From Ornithodoros turicata (taxonomy: Eukaryota > Arthropoda > Arachnida > Ixodida > Argasidae): DNA of 64,000 nucleotides. The stretch is from contig NC_088204.1 of assembly GCF_037126465.1 (NCBI RefSeq), positions 67,703,807 through 67,767,806 on the forward strand, given 5' to 3'. The position numbers and the translations under genes were made by a program. The notes beneath the pieces are model-generated. The model saw only the letters and a list, made by a program, of their open reading frames with translations. It ran no database searches and was not told the DNA's origin. Below, in pieces: positions 1 to 10,369 of this stretch. The number at the start of each line of letters is the position of its first letter. Position 1 is the first letter of the stretch.

Positions 1-179
1 GTAGCAGGCCCATGTCCTTCTTCCGCTGCTTTCTGCATTAAGTTGACAGAAGGAGAACTGACAACGGCCTGTCATTTGTGCGTCCTCAAACGACGGTTTC
101 CGCAATATTTTCTTTCTTTTTTTTTTTTTTTTTTTGTTGTTGTTCTTCAGCTATTGCCATTTTGTGATTGAATTTGCGC

Positions 180-392
180 TTTTGTTCCTGGCAAAAAACG
201 CTACGCTTCGTTCACTTGCCGAATTTCAGAGTTCAAGCCAGAAAATGCGATTTGTTGCGACAGAAATCTGGTCAAAGTGGTCGTAGGTCGCGGCAGAAGT
301 ACGCCGGCGTAAATACCGTTGGCCACGTAATTTTCAGACAAGTGCAATTTTCAATACAATTTTTACCACGTTATATGAGAGACCCTGTATAT
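180..392 (+). repeat. Diverged copy of the long foldback repeat family seen at 54.8 and 59.7 kb
   Basis: This stretch shows the same succession as 55240-55430: a segment CAGAGTTCAA, then TCAGACAAGT, an A/T-rich part, and the end ACCCTGTATA. It is clearly diverged. No open frame of note. Confidence 0.4.
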
Positions 393-1929
393 CAAAGTGT
401 CTACAACCGTTTTTAGTCACCTTCAACTGCTGCCTTCAATCACTGCCTTCAATCACCTCATCAGGTGATCCACAGTGATCTGGTACGCTCTTGTTTTTAA
501 CTTGTATACGAAAGGGTGCTGAAAAGTTCTCGGTCCGACAATGGAGGACCTGCCTAGTGTCATGGACCTGTATTACTTGAGCGCGGATAAATATGCAGTA
601 AAATGCCAAAATATGCATGCAACTATGCAATGAAAGTCTGTTCAATGTTTTTAATTGTTTTTGGTACGAAAACAACGTACCAAATGCCCACTTTTAAAAG
701 TGAATATTTTGTTAGGGATACTGTTGCCGGCCGATTTTTCAGACTTGAAAAAGACACCGAATTGGTCCGAATTCTCGGGCAGTCCAAAATTTTAGTCAAT
801 GAAGTAAAACCACTTTATTTGAACAGGACTTGCAAGCTATACTCAAAGTGACTTGAAATATGTGTATGTGAGTCTGTTTCGCGGCACGAACGCGTGACAG
901 CGCATCGCGACGGATTCCCGCTAATGTGCAGCTGTCCCCATACGCGCTCATGAGAGTGGTCACTGCGGCACGGATCGCCGTCGCTGTGGCGGGGCATCAA
1001 CAACTTCGTCTTCGCAATCGTCATCAGATCCCTCTGGCGACATTCCACCCTTTTTCTTCTTTTTTTTAGATGTTTTCACAGCGCCATTTCGGGCCCAAAC
1101 GGCCACGGATCCCAACAGTAGGTAGTTTCATCAGCGGGATTTGCATGGTGTTTCAAACGGTATGGTGCCAAGGAAAGCAACAAAACCTGTAGGAAATCCA
1201 CAGAAAAAGCAGTGCTTCTTGAAAAGTGCGCACAACTCGAGACCGTATATTTGAAAGTGCCGCGTCGTCTGCTAAAGTACCGTGTGTTGCATAACTTGGG
1301 ACGCTAAAGTTGGTGCTCACTCGCGCCACCTGGCCCAGAGCAACAGGCCCATTCAGGCGAAACAGCCAGAGGCGCGTCCTGCGAAACAGCAGGAGGCGGA
1401 AACAGCGAAGTCGCGCGTGCGCGCCACACTTGACCGCATGCGTAATGTCGGCACGTGACCGTCGCAGCGCAGTCCGAAGGCAGAAACACGGCGCTTTCCC
1501 GTAAATATGGCGCCTGCGGGGCGATAAGTACTAAAAATTAAGCAGGCTGCAGGAGAAATGAGTACTAAAAATTCAGCAGTCCCAATTACCAGCCGCGAAA
1601 ATTCATTGGTTCTATAGGGTGATTGACGGTAATAATTAGAAAGTCCGAATTTTTCGCGTCCGAAAAATCGGTCGACGACTGTAATACGGTGAAATAAAGC
1701 CGCATTCGTTCTGCAGAACACAGCAAAGGACACTTGCGCCACAGATATAAATCAGGGAGCTGAAGAATTTGCATTCGTGATTGGTAAAGCAGCCATGCAC
1801 GCTGTGGACAATGGAGCAGCCAGCGGACGGGCTGAACACCGCAGCTCACCCCACGGAAACATGGAAAATATTCGATTCCGATCAGAATTTGCGCGAAAGA
1901 CGGCACAATCGCTCAAAGACAGTGTCAGC

Positions 1930-2400
1930 AGAACGCTCAAAATGCTGCGAAATCAACTTGGAGGCATTCATTCAGCATTGTTTCTTACTGACATTCAAAC
2001 AGTTCAGCACCCACTTGGCTAACAGCTTCCACATCCCCAACTCTTCATCAATTACAAACCCAATGCATTCTCTGGATATGACTGAAGCCTCCGCAATTGT
2101 TTCAGCTGAGATTCACCGATCTGCCAAAATGAGGTCATGGATACAATCAACAATTTCGGGTGTTGACACAGGTGGAGGTCTCCCTGATCTTCTGGTGTCT
2201 TCGAGGTCAAAATCTCCACGCTTAAATTGGCACACCACTTCCTCACGATTGAGTATAATGGGCACTAATTACTTAATGTTTGCATCATGCTCTCATAGAT
2301 TTCCCTTGCTTGGTGTTGGCTTCTGCATAAACAGGGGCTTCGTGACAGCCGGAAGTTGAACCCTTGAAAATTTCATGCTTGTAGTAGACACGGTACTGTT
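1930..2400 (-). pseudogene. Decayed mariner-type transposase fragment
   Basis: The minus strand reads FKRGDFDLED followed by RRSGRP (about 2185-2228), the hallmark linker of mariner transposases between the helix-turn-helix domains, then recognisable second-HTH wording (ISAETIAEA, IGFVIDEELGM). The frame is broken by in-frame TGA codons at 2113-2115 and 1972-1974 and is lost to either side. The catalytic DDD region is absent. A dead 5' piece of a Tc1/mariner element, unrelated to the nearby host genes. Confidence 0.75.
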
Positions 2401-2761
2401 GATAGCACGAGCAAAAATGAACTTCCTCTTCATCCCACTCTTTGTGTCTACGATGATGAGATCATGTTCGTATATCTGGAAGTGGGTCGTGCCGTGAGCT
2501 TTTTAGCACACCGTCGTGTAAGTGTTATCGCAAATGTTGCTGATTAGGCTGTCAGACTATTTGCGAATTACTTTCGTAATTTATAGGGCTATTAAAATAG
2601 ACAACGATGCCTACACAATTCAAAACGATTTGATGATGAAATTGAAACGTCGTGCTGTAGTGTCCTCCCCATACCTCAGAGATCCCAGTCGTCGTCCCAT
2701 TCCAAGCTGACTGTATTCTCTAGAGTAATGCCCAAGCCCAAAATCATCCTCTTTCTACTAC

Positions 2762-2920
2762 AGTAGACTCTCAATGAAACGATCACGGATAACACGAATT
2801 ATTTTCTGGTCCCGGCTGGAATGCCTACTCTTCCCATGTATTAGAGTTCGGGTGACACAAACGCATTACCTTGCCTTTAGGGATGATATGAAACAAGCCG
2901 AAGATGCGACAGAGGTCCAA
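2762..2920. mobile_element. Left piece of a pogo-like short TIR element
   Basis: It begins with a variant of the AGTAGAATCTCGATGATAC terminus and follows the element at 18384-19210 through ATTTTCTGGTCCCGG, TTCCCATGTATTAGAGTTCG and GATGCGACAGAGGTC. It then stops where unrelated LINE-like sequence begins. Confidence 0.65.
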
Positions 2921-3430
2921 GCCTTCCTTTGCCTACCCCTGACCCCTCCAGACACACCTCTCTCACTCTCATTCTTTTCCTTACTCCTGACTGCCACTTC
3001 CCCCACCATTTTTCCAGGAGACGAAACCTGCCAACAGCTTGTCAGGCAGACCTTACCCTCCTCCTCCTTCTACGTCCCTCCTCCTCCTCATGAATTATCC
3101 AAACTGCTCCGTCTGTGACGAGGGAGCAGTTATATTTCACACTTGAACGGTCAGCGACATAGTGCTCCTTGCGACACTCTCAGGTGGCACCTGGCTGATT
3201 TGGATGTACGGCCCTTTCCTTCGCAACGCGCTCTACACGGTGGAGTGCAACAAAAGCAACATTCCACTTCATGAACGACAGAGAACTTCCGAACAGACTC
3301 TAAGTTAATGAACCTTAATGAACCACCGCAGTGACAAATTAGTTTTAATCGGTGACCCAGTTTGTTTGTTTCTCTTGCTCTCTTCTTTTCCCTTCATTTG
3401 TTTTTTCTTCTCTTATTGCTCGCAGGAATA
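2921..3430 (+). mobile_element. Possible LINE 3' fragment
   Basis: One frame reads NYPNCSVCDE followed by an FHT block, resembling the C-terminal zinc-binding part of LINE ORF2 proteins. It is followed by AT-rich sequence and a T/C-rich tail. It interrupts the pogo-like element at its left. Weakly supported. Confidence 0.3.
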
Positions 3431-3439
3431 GCAAGTAAT

Positions 3440-3615
3440 AATTTGCGATAATTCGTGGCTCTACATCGCGAGACAACTATAATTGTGAACGACGCCACAG
3501 TGGTCAGTCTGTGGACTAATTCTGCCCACCTGAGGGTTCTTTAATGTAGGCCAACAGCTCAGGCACCCGGCGCACTGTACTGAACGTCGTTCGCTTCTAA
3601 GATGGCATCTAAGAT
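3440..3615 (-). mobile_element. SINE body fragment (same family as 49815-50090)
   Basis: It shares with the copy at 49820-49990 the segments AATTCGTGGCT, GTGTGGACTAATT-like, GCCCACCTGAGG and a GCTCAGCACACGG-like stretch. The tRNA-like head is missing because a hAT-like element follows directly. Confidence 0.55.
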
Positions 3616-3623
3616 CCTGCCAC

Positions 3624-4516
3624 TAGAGGAGTGCAAATATTCGAGTTCTCAAATTCTAATTGAATGTCAATTACCCAAATTATTCGATTCACGAATCAAA
3701 TATCAACTATTCGCTGTTCCGAATATTTGACTATTCGCCGAATATGAACAACAGCATCCCAAAAGTAGGCTTCACCTGATGCTTCCCTCCATGAGGTGAA
3801 GCCTGCTTTACAAAATTTTCAGTGCTGCAGGACCAACGATATTTCATAACGATATCGATAACGATAATTGCGTATACTTCGCCTGAGGAAGGAGCGGCGT
3901 CCCTCTCAGGTGCACTTTAGTGGTGTCGGCGGGACATTTGGATTTGATGTCTGGGAAGTAGCCTTTAAAAAGCTAAGACTCTTCAATAAAGCCTGCAGCA
4001 GCCCAGGGACAAAAAGGGTGTCTTAAAGACGTCCCTTAGCTTCAAAGTTTCGGCAACGCAACTTCCCCATGCGAGACATATGCGCTCCAGCAGAGAAGTT
4101 AAAGGACATTCATGGCAAAGTTGAGGCAGGGCAACAATTTGTTTGCCTCACAAGTGGCCTGTGGATGTTCAGAAACAATTACAGCCTGATCTGTGCAACT
4201 TGCCACTGCCTGACATCATATTTCGAAATCAAGATAATAACCCCAATAAGTGTAGACACCCCTGAAAAGCAGGAAACACCATCATGTAAAATTAAAGAGT
4301 AGGGGCTTTCCACAAAATAATTGCGCGTCTCTTGTTACAGTTGCACATTCCAGAAAAGTTACACTAAAGCCATGGGCTCCAAATTGCAAACTTTTAGTGC
4401 AAAAAGCACATGCTGTAAAATTTACACACATATTTCGATTCAGTGTTTCGGCATTTTTTTCCCCATTTGATTCGATATGCCATTCGACTTCAAATATTCG
4501 GATTCGCACGCCCCTA
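3624..4516. mobile_element. hAT-like non-autonomous element, 893 bp
   Basis: Terminal inverted repeats are TAGAGGAGTGCAAATATTCG on the left and the complement of ATTCGGATTCGCACGCCCCTA on the right, with many internal ATTCGAAT motifs. The flanking 8-mers CCTGCCAC and CCTGCTAT match at 6 of 8 positions, fitting a hAT target duplication. It resembles the element at 14909-15680 and contains a GGCTTCACCTGA hairpin at about 3767-3810. Confidence 0.7.
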
Positions 4517-4534
4517 CCTGCTATAAAGCTGTTA

Positions 4535-4620
4535 GTGTCTTTGGCTGGAATCGATCCAGCAACCTTGGGATCAGAAAGGTAACACTGTACTAACTAATCC
4601 ACCGAGGCCGGTTGAATAGC
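4535..4620 (-). mobile_element. tRNA-derived SINE head
   Basis: The minus strand shows a B-box-like GGATCGATTCCAGCC and an A-box-like GGTGGATTAGTTAGTA spaced as in a tRNA promoter. The same layout recurs at 50020-50090. It is not a functional tRNA, because the anticodon arm does not fold properly. Confidence 0.5.
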
Positions 4621-4711
4621 AAGTCGAACTAGTGTTTGACTGACCTTTCCTCTTTTTCTTTAGATCGTCCAAAAACTACTAATATGGGCTACGGTGCAAA
4701 AACGAACTCAC

Positions 4712-4959
4712 CAGTCCAACGTCTTCCGCAGGTTCCAGGATGATCCTCTTGTGGAGGTCGTCGTTCTCTGGCTCGTTCCCCGAGCAGAGAGACAGGTAGA
4801 AGCGGACAAAGCGGGTCCGTTGCACAACGCTCTGGATTATGAAACACAGTAGCACCACTACCACAGAGATCCCAAAGAATAGCAACGTGTTGATCTGCTC
4901 ATCGCTCAGGAGAGCTTTCGTCAGCAACCTGTTGATGGACACCAGCAAACCTGCTGCAC
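4712..4959 (-). CDS. SLC29A4-like: ENT4-like coding exon 4 (residues 178-260), last one in the window
   Basis: Bounded by an AG acceptor (complement of 4960-4961) and a GTGAGT donor (complement of 4706-4711). It enters in phase 1 and ends in phase 0. It encodes [18 protein letters not shown], a strongly hydrophobic helix ([18 protein letters not shown]), and the start of the large cytoplasmic loop ([14 protein letters not shown]). The donor implies further exons left of the window. Confidence 0.88.
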
Positions 4960-7900
4960 CTGCCAACAAGACACCATTATGTCATAAAGAACGAGAATTA
5001 GCCGAGGAAGGCTGCACACATGGACGACACAAACACGTGAGCCTCCACAGCCAAGAGTCAATGAAATCGAAAAACTCAGGAAAAAAAGGTGCTGATGCCA
5101 GGACAACTGTGTATGATTTATTCGGCAGTGGGACATGTATATGATTCCAGTAAATTTTATGGAGGAAATAAACATTGCCATCGCATACCACCGTGCAAGA
5201 AAAAACTCTAAAATACAGCAAACAATAGCTACAAGCTACAGGAACAAGTTACAAGGATACAGAGCACGAGCAACTCAAAGGAAGGGGGCAAAACTTCATC
5301 AGCATGGCCTTCACAGTTCTTTATAGAGTTCATAAGGTTCATTAAGTCCCGAACCACACTTTCCACATCTCTTAATCAGCTGGACTCTTGCCCCCTCTGT
5401 CTCTCTCAAAGCTGCTTGGTCCCTGGTCAAATCCAGCGCACCAACGCCCTGCCCTCAAAGCTCTTTGGCCTTCTGCACACCATAGGACTTCGATCCTTAT
5501 TGCAAAGGGGCTCATCATTTCATTCCCCACATCACCACCAGCAATGGGGTACAGTATGGCCCCTCACGATGAAACTCCCCATTCATCTTCTTACAATAAA
5601 GTTGTTGTTGTTGTTGTTGTACATACACAGTCATTTCTACTTCACTCACTGATACCGTCTATCACTTGCTGACGATTATGGCCCGGGACTTCATGCACAA
5701 AAATCTTCTAAAATATGCACGCACATATGCGTCGCGAAACGTCCGAATATGCACAAAATATGCAGAACTAGTATGGCGCTGGGAATGTTGCTACGGAAGC
5801 TTTTCCGTACTTTGGAAATGAAAATTCACATTCTTGTGGCCAGTTGGAATGCAAGTTCACAATACTTCGATTCCTTTATTTTTACTTTTAATATGTGCTA
5901 GAACTGCCCGGAAAATTGTAATTCTGGATGGAAACTAGTACCCAGACATAACACAGTTGACTGTGTGATGAAATCCCTTTTTCTATGGTCTCATAGCCGC
6001 TCCAGCTAAAGCTCAAAATAATTAAACTAACCTGAACTTCCCTGCCACCATTTGCTAAAATATTTCTCAAAGGTGGCAATTTTCAGTGATCCCTCAAATC
6101 GCACTTTTACACTATGCCTGCAACCCGGCAGCACCTGCAAAAGTGTAAAGTAAGCTTCACCTAACACTCAGAGGCATGAGGTTAAGCCGCCTTGCAGACT
6201 ATATTGGAGTCGCAGAAATGTAAAGTAGGCTTCGCCCAACGGTCAGAGGCATGAGTTGAAGCCAGCTTGTGGAATTTCGAATATATTCGAGTATTCTATA
6301 AAATGTTACTCAGTACAAAAATTAAATTACACCAAACAACAGCAAGTTACAAAGCACCAGCAACTCAAATGAATGGGACAAAATTGCATCAACATAGCCT
6401 TCACAGTCTTTATAAAGTTCATTAAGCTTTACGTGGCCTTTAAACACAGGAATGCAACAACTCAGGGAAAAGAGGCGCTGACGCCAGGAATCGAACCTGG
6501 GTCTTCTGATTTCCGGTCAGATATGCTACCACTACACCACACCAGCACGCCATTTCCCATGAGCCATTGAGTGCCTCAAGTACAGTATTTATAAAGTTAC
6601 TCAAGCTTATATTCTCCAAAAGAGTATAAGAAAGTATGTCTTTTGCTTCAAATTACCCTGCATTTTGATTTCTTTACTTTGGTGTGTGACAAATGATGTA
6701 AAAGTCTGACTGGAAACCTCAGACGTCAACAAGAGTTTCAAAATGAAAAGCAGAAGCCCAACAACATTGGCCATGCTGAAACTGCATTCCACGAATCAGC
6801 AGTGCCACATCAGCCACCTTGGTCTCCCACACCTCCCTCTCGGGGTGCAATGTCGACTGCAAGCCGACGGCACGCAACGCAAGCCCGATCAATTGTGATC
6901 GCCGCAGGCAACAATCTTTCGCCCTGCCGACAAGGGATGGTTCAGGAAAGACTGAGTAGAGGCACCACAACAAAGAGCGAGCACTTGCGCCACTTTGGTT
7001 TTCTTTTTTGACCAAAGAACACATGTGTTAGGGTTGTAGTAACTGCTGTTTTGGGAACTTTTTTCTTTAGTTGCAACGCGATACCGGCAGAAAACTTTTT
7101 CGTTCTAGCGAAAGTTAAAATGTGTTCTTCCCTATGGCAGCCTGACAAGTAAGGTCAATTATTTTGCTACAACGCAAATTTGTTGTATCACGTTTTGCTG
7201 TTTGGTTGTTTATTTGTAAGGAAAAAAAGAAGCGAGGACAACGTTTCACCGTAACAAGGTTTGGCTGTATATCCTATCCTGTTCCAGCCTAGTCAGATAC
7301 CCTGTGTTGTTTGTCTGTACTCCATATAACAGACCTCAGTACATGCACTGATGAAAAAATAGCAACTTACTTTCACCAGTCATCACAGCTTGTGTGTAAC
7401 GTGAAGGAAGCATGCTGGTGTAGCCATAGAAGCTGGACTGTTGTACTGGAAAAGGAGTATTGCTGGTAAAGTACACCTCGCGATGGAATCCTTTTGGGCA
7501 GATACGTAATGCATTTTGCCCTGCATGGGAATATAATATGCCGCATGGCACTTTGGCATCATGTACAGAGGGTGCAAAGGAAGTCAAGGCTGGCATGCAG
7601 CGCAAAGGGTATCTGAATCACCATATTTTTACCAGCTATGTGTACACCAATGGTGCCTTTTCACTTTGATTTGTCATCCATCACCAAAAGGCACGTTGCA
7701 GTGACAGACAATAATTATTCAGGAGTTTGACAGAGCTACTTCGAAGAATTTTTCCTTGTCCTGTCCTTACTTTCCCTATTATTTTAAGTAAGGACTTGAA
7801 TGTACCCACAGCAATTGCTTGCATAGAGCTGGTGGCACTGGACATGACATTCCTTGATGTGGTTTGTAATCGAATCCGTGAATCCTTGAATCCAAGGCAG

Positions 7901-10369
7901 GGATGTGAGGTTCGAGAATCCGAATCCGAGTGCCCAAAACGGCGAATCAAATCTTTCGAATCCACCAACACGTTTGTTTGTTTCTTTTTCAAACTGGCGC
8001 CTCAGTAGACCGCCGAAAGCCTCATTGACCGACGGGTGTTTTCATGTTTGTTTGTTTACATTGCTCTAGACTGAAAGAGTTCAGGCAGGAACTGTTACAT
8101 TACAGGTTTAAAAGTAACATGGTTTTTGTTTTTGATAGTTGCTTAGGTTTATGGAAATAATTCAGACTCGAGAGCTTATGTACTCCTTGAAGTCGTTGAG
8201 GGTGTTAAATTAAATTACGTTTAAGAAGAATTATGCGGGTATATTTTCTCCCGAAACTGCACTATTATTTAATTCGTTTTTCATTAAACGGAGGTATCAT
8301 ACGCTGCTTCGAAACACTTTTCGGTAGAGGTTTTTTTCTGGCATTTTAAACTCTTTTTAATAATAAATAAATAAACCCTATTAATACATAATACTTTACT
8401 GTAATAGGGCGGGCCCTACGGCAAAAAAAAGTTAATATTGCAGCATTTTGTGAAGATTTTAATGATGCTACGCAAGGTATGGAAAAAGGAGTGCCTTTGC
8501 CTTACGTTAAAAAAAAGATCCTTTTTAAAAGAAAGGATTCGAAAGATTCGAGATCCATAGATTCGCGGATTCGCAGAACCTTCCTTGGATTCAGATCTGG
8601 ATCCGGATTCATAAAATGCTGGATTCGTCCCATCTCTAGTTTTTGATTTGAACAAACCATTTTCACGCGCATCACTTACCAGTGCATCCAAACGCCACCA
8701 CAGCAACTGCCACCAGATTGACAGTGTAGCCCACGTCATGCTCAAAGGCATCCCACAGGACCTCAAACAGGGCGACAAACAGAAGGGTGGCAAACGACGA
8801 CAAGTAGCCGAACGACAGGCGCACGTGAAGCGGGAGCGTTTCGACCAGGAGGTTGTTTATAACCACGGCACCAAAGGCTACAAGAATGTACACCTAGAAG
8901 AAAAAATTTTTAATTTTTAACAAATCTGTAAATCACCAAACGGAACAGTGACATGCACGCTTGACAGTGGCCAAACCAAAGCTAAAGAAACGCTATCACG
9001 TGTATGCTCCTGATAATAAGCGTTGCTGTTCTAAATATTTCAGTTCAATTTGCAGCCAATTATATATAGTCAAACTCCTTTATAGCGAACACCTTCTTAA
9101 CGAAAATACAACTACAACAAATTTTTTTGCGGTCCGCTGAGTTTCGTTGTAAAGGAGTTTGACTGTACTAACAGTTCGATTTTATAGCCAGTGCTCTCAC
9201 AGTTGTAACGTCAATGGCTTCTGGGTGTTGTCCTACGAAGCACTTAATGACCTCTTACCGGTCACCTTTATCTCGGTCGCATGTGATGTCAGCCAAAGTA
9301 TGGTACAGTGCTCGACAGAAGTTTACGGAACACGCTCCGGCGCATTCCTTCCTCAGAGTGACATGCCAACAGCGAATGGGGCCAAACAAACTTACACACA
9401 TGTGGCTAAGTAGCCCAGTCACCTGCTTGCGAGTCCATGCGGACCACTTGCTGCTAGCGTGTCTCTCTGAGGAAGGTAATGCGGCAGAGCATGCTCCATA
9501 AGCCTTTGTCCAGCACTGTACCAGTGATCACGAGGTACGGTACGGTATTCACACATGTGAGATCCAGGACCGCGTCCGCAAGTGCGCCGGTTGAAACAGG
9601 TGTACTGTCGTCCCCGCAAATATTGGGGACATCCACACACATGCGGTTATTGCATTTGTAGGAAGAGAGCTTGGTGAGGAAAATTAGGAAAAAAAGGAAA
9701 AAGTAAATTTCCCTCAATTGAGATGAAACGAAAATGATACCAATATGTGGCAAATGTTCCTGGCAAGAAGGAACCCCTTGACCGCATATCTCTACGTTGC
9801 CTTACGTCATTTATTACTAATTTCTGTCGTGGCTGGTGGACCACCCTGTATAACGGTGCAAATGCGAAGCAGACGAACTCGGGAACAATCTCCTCCCATT
9901 CCTGTGCCTGGCTGATGTCATAATGATGAACGTAGCAGGAGCAGGTAAGCTAGCTGGTGTTGAATTGTAACTCAAGGCAATGTTAATATCAATGTCATAA
10001 TGATGTTACTATCGTGGAACTTACTTTCGGGATGCACATCATACCTCAAGCGACAGCACACAAATTACAGCAATGCCTTAGCTTCGACACTTTCGAGAAC
10101 CCATTTGCGTGACCATGCGCACTTACCAAGCTCATATCAAAGACAATGGTAGTGCTAGGGTACTTGGCTTGGAAGTAGTCGACAGCAATGATGAAGCTGT
10201 TGTAAGGTAGCAAGAAGCCAACACCAGCCAGTACCAGGGCAAGGTAGACACAGTTGCAGCGGTCCAGTGGCGGTTTCGCATGATGGGCGGAGATGCCCCG
10301 TCGGGTCACCCTGTCCACCCAGGTGTTGTGACCCAGCTGAATGTAGCCACGGCTGAGGTTTTCATCCAT
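4712..10369 (-). CDS. SLC29A4-like: ENT4/PMAT-like equilibrative nucleoside (monoamine) transporter, N-terminal half, partial
   Basis: Four coding exons on the minus strand, 10127-10369, 8680-8893, 7371-7445 and 4712-4959, join in phase (0, 1, 1, 0) and give 260 residues. The protein starts at [11 protein letters not shown] hydrophilic N-terminus of about 60 residues is followed by the ENT first transmembrane segment with LLPYNSFI, then [33 protein letters not shown] and [11 protein letters not shown]. By recall, this order and wording match vertebrate SLC29A4 (plasma membrane monoamine transporter) better than ENT1-3. The family moves nucleosides or organic cations across the plasma membrane, and ENT4 is known for monoamines and adenosine. 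About six of the usual eleven transmembrane helices are present. The fourth exon ends in the acidic cytoplasmic loop after NEPENDD. I see no later exon in the left 4.7 kb, so the gene runs off the left edge. It is transcribed in the same direction as the SLC26 gene upstream. Confidence 0.88.
5066..5345 (-). mobile_element. SINE/LINE tail fragments related to 6310-6555
   Basis: Positions 5066-5102 repeat the SINE junction at 6463-6500, and 5236-5345 repeats 6345-6428 (shared ACTTCATCAGCATGGCCTTC-like text). The two pieces are in rearranged order, so the block is composite. Confidence 0.45.
5346..5625 (+). mobile_element. LINE ORF2 C-terminus and 3' UTR with GTT tail
   Basis: The plus strand encodes [20 protein letters not shown] followed by ALW, a decayed LINE ORF2 end also present at 35760-35900. 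Downstream comes a UTR with CACCAGCAATGGGGTA, a CGATGAAACTCC segment and a terminal GTTGTTGTTGTTGTT repeat, the LINE's 3' tail. Confidence 0.65.
6140..6270. repeat. Two tandem copies of the GGCTTCACCTAA hairpin module
   Basis: Two units of about 50 bp, at 6149-6200 and 6218-6265, each read AAAGTA(A/G)GCTTC(A/G)CC, then CAGAGGCATGAG, then TGAAGCC-type complement. The same hairpin appears in several other repeats of the window. Confidence 0.55.
6310..6555 (-). mobile_element. tRNA-derived SINE
   Basis: The minus strand begins with a tRNA-like head: A box GGTGTAGTGGTAGCA and B box GGTTCGATTCC, with a paired TCTGA/TCAGA anticodon stem but no T at position 33. A body of about 170 bp follows, ending around 6310. 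The acceptor stem is degenerate, so this is a SINE and not a tRNA gene. Confidence 0.6.
7371..7445 (-). CDS. SLC29A4-like: ENT4-like coding exon 3 (residues 153-177)
   Basis: A 75-bp exon between an AG acceptor (complement of 7446-7447) and a GTAAGT donor (complement of 7365-7370), phase 1 in and out. It encodes [20 protein letters not shown] and VMTGE, one of the most conserved ENT stretches (substrate-lining TM4-TM5 region). Confidence 0.9.
7896..8640. mobile_element. hAT-like non-autonomous element with GATTCGAATCC repeats
   Basis: The ends AGGCAGGGATGTGAGG and (complement) ACTAGAGATGGGACG are imperfect inverted repeats. The sub-ends are rich in GGATTCGAA motifs in both orientations, and the centre is AT-rich and unique. 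It lies in the intron between ENT4-like exons 2 and 3. Confidence 0.6.
8680..8893 (-). CDS. SLC29A4-like: ENT4-like coding exon 2 (residues 82-152)
   Basis: Bounded by an AG acceptor (complement of 8894-8895) and a GTAAGT donor (complement of 8674-8679). It enters in phase 0 and leaves in phase 1. It encodes TM2 to TM4, including [28 protein letters not shown] and [12 protein letters not shown], in the order expected for SLC29A4. Confidence 0.9.
9066..9166. mobile_element. 100-bp TIR element
   Basis: Left AGTCAAACTCCTTTATAGCG and the right complement AGTCAAACTCCTTTACAACG form near-perfect inverted ends around a short AT-rich centre. It is a miniature element of Tc1/mariner or pogo type, with TA-rich flanks. 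Confidence 0.65.
9304..9530. mobile_element. TA-flanked MITE, TACAGTGCT family, copy 1
   Basis: The ends TACAGTGCTCGACAGAAGTT and the complement TACAGTGCTGGACAAAGGC extend into inverted arms of about 65 bp around an 80-bp centre. TA at both ends fits a Tc1/mariner target site. It is diverged relative to the copy at 15831-16045. Confidence 0.8.
10127..10369 (-). CDS. SLC29A4-like: ENT4-like coding exon 1 (residues 1-81)
   Basis: Starts at ATG 10369 and ends in phase 0 before a GTAAGT donor (complement of 10121-10126). It encodes the N-terminal cytosolic segment and TM1 with the ENT-typical [12 protein letters not shown], then [18 protein letters not shown]. An AG acceptor sits 15 bases upstream of the ATG (complement of 10385-10386), so a 5' exon may be spliced on in the same frame. 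Confidence 0.88.

Noticed and set aside
1781..2359. 192-codon plus-strand frame
   Set aside because: It is the antisense of the mariner relic, with no recognisable domain and a composition that follows the minus-strand coding remnant.
1..4700. Remaining ENT4 exons at the left
   Set aside because: I searched for the conserved second-half motifs (tryptophan-rich RVIWADML-type and following helices) on the minus strand and found none. Only repeats are visible.
6480..6552. Functional tRNA gene
   Set aside because: The anticodon loop lacks T33 and the acceptor stem does not pair. A SINE body follows without a terminator.
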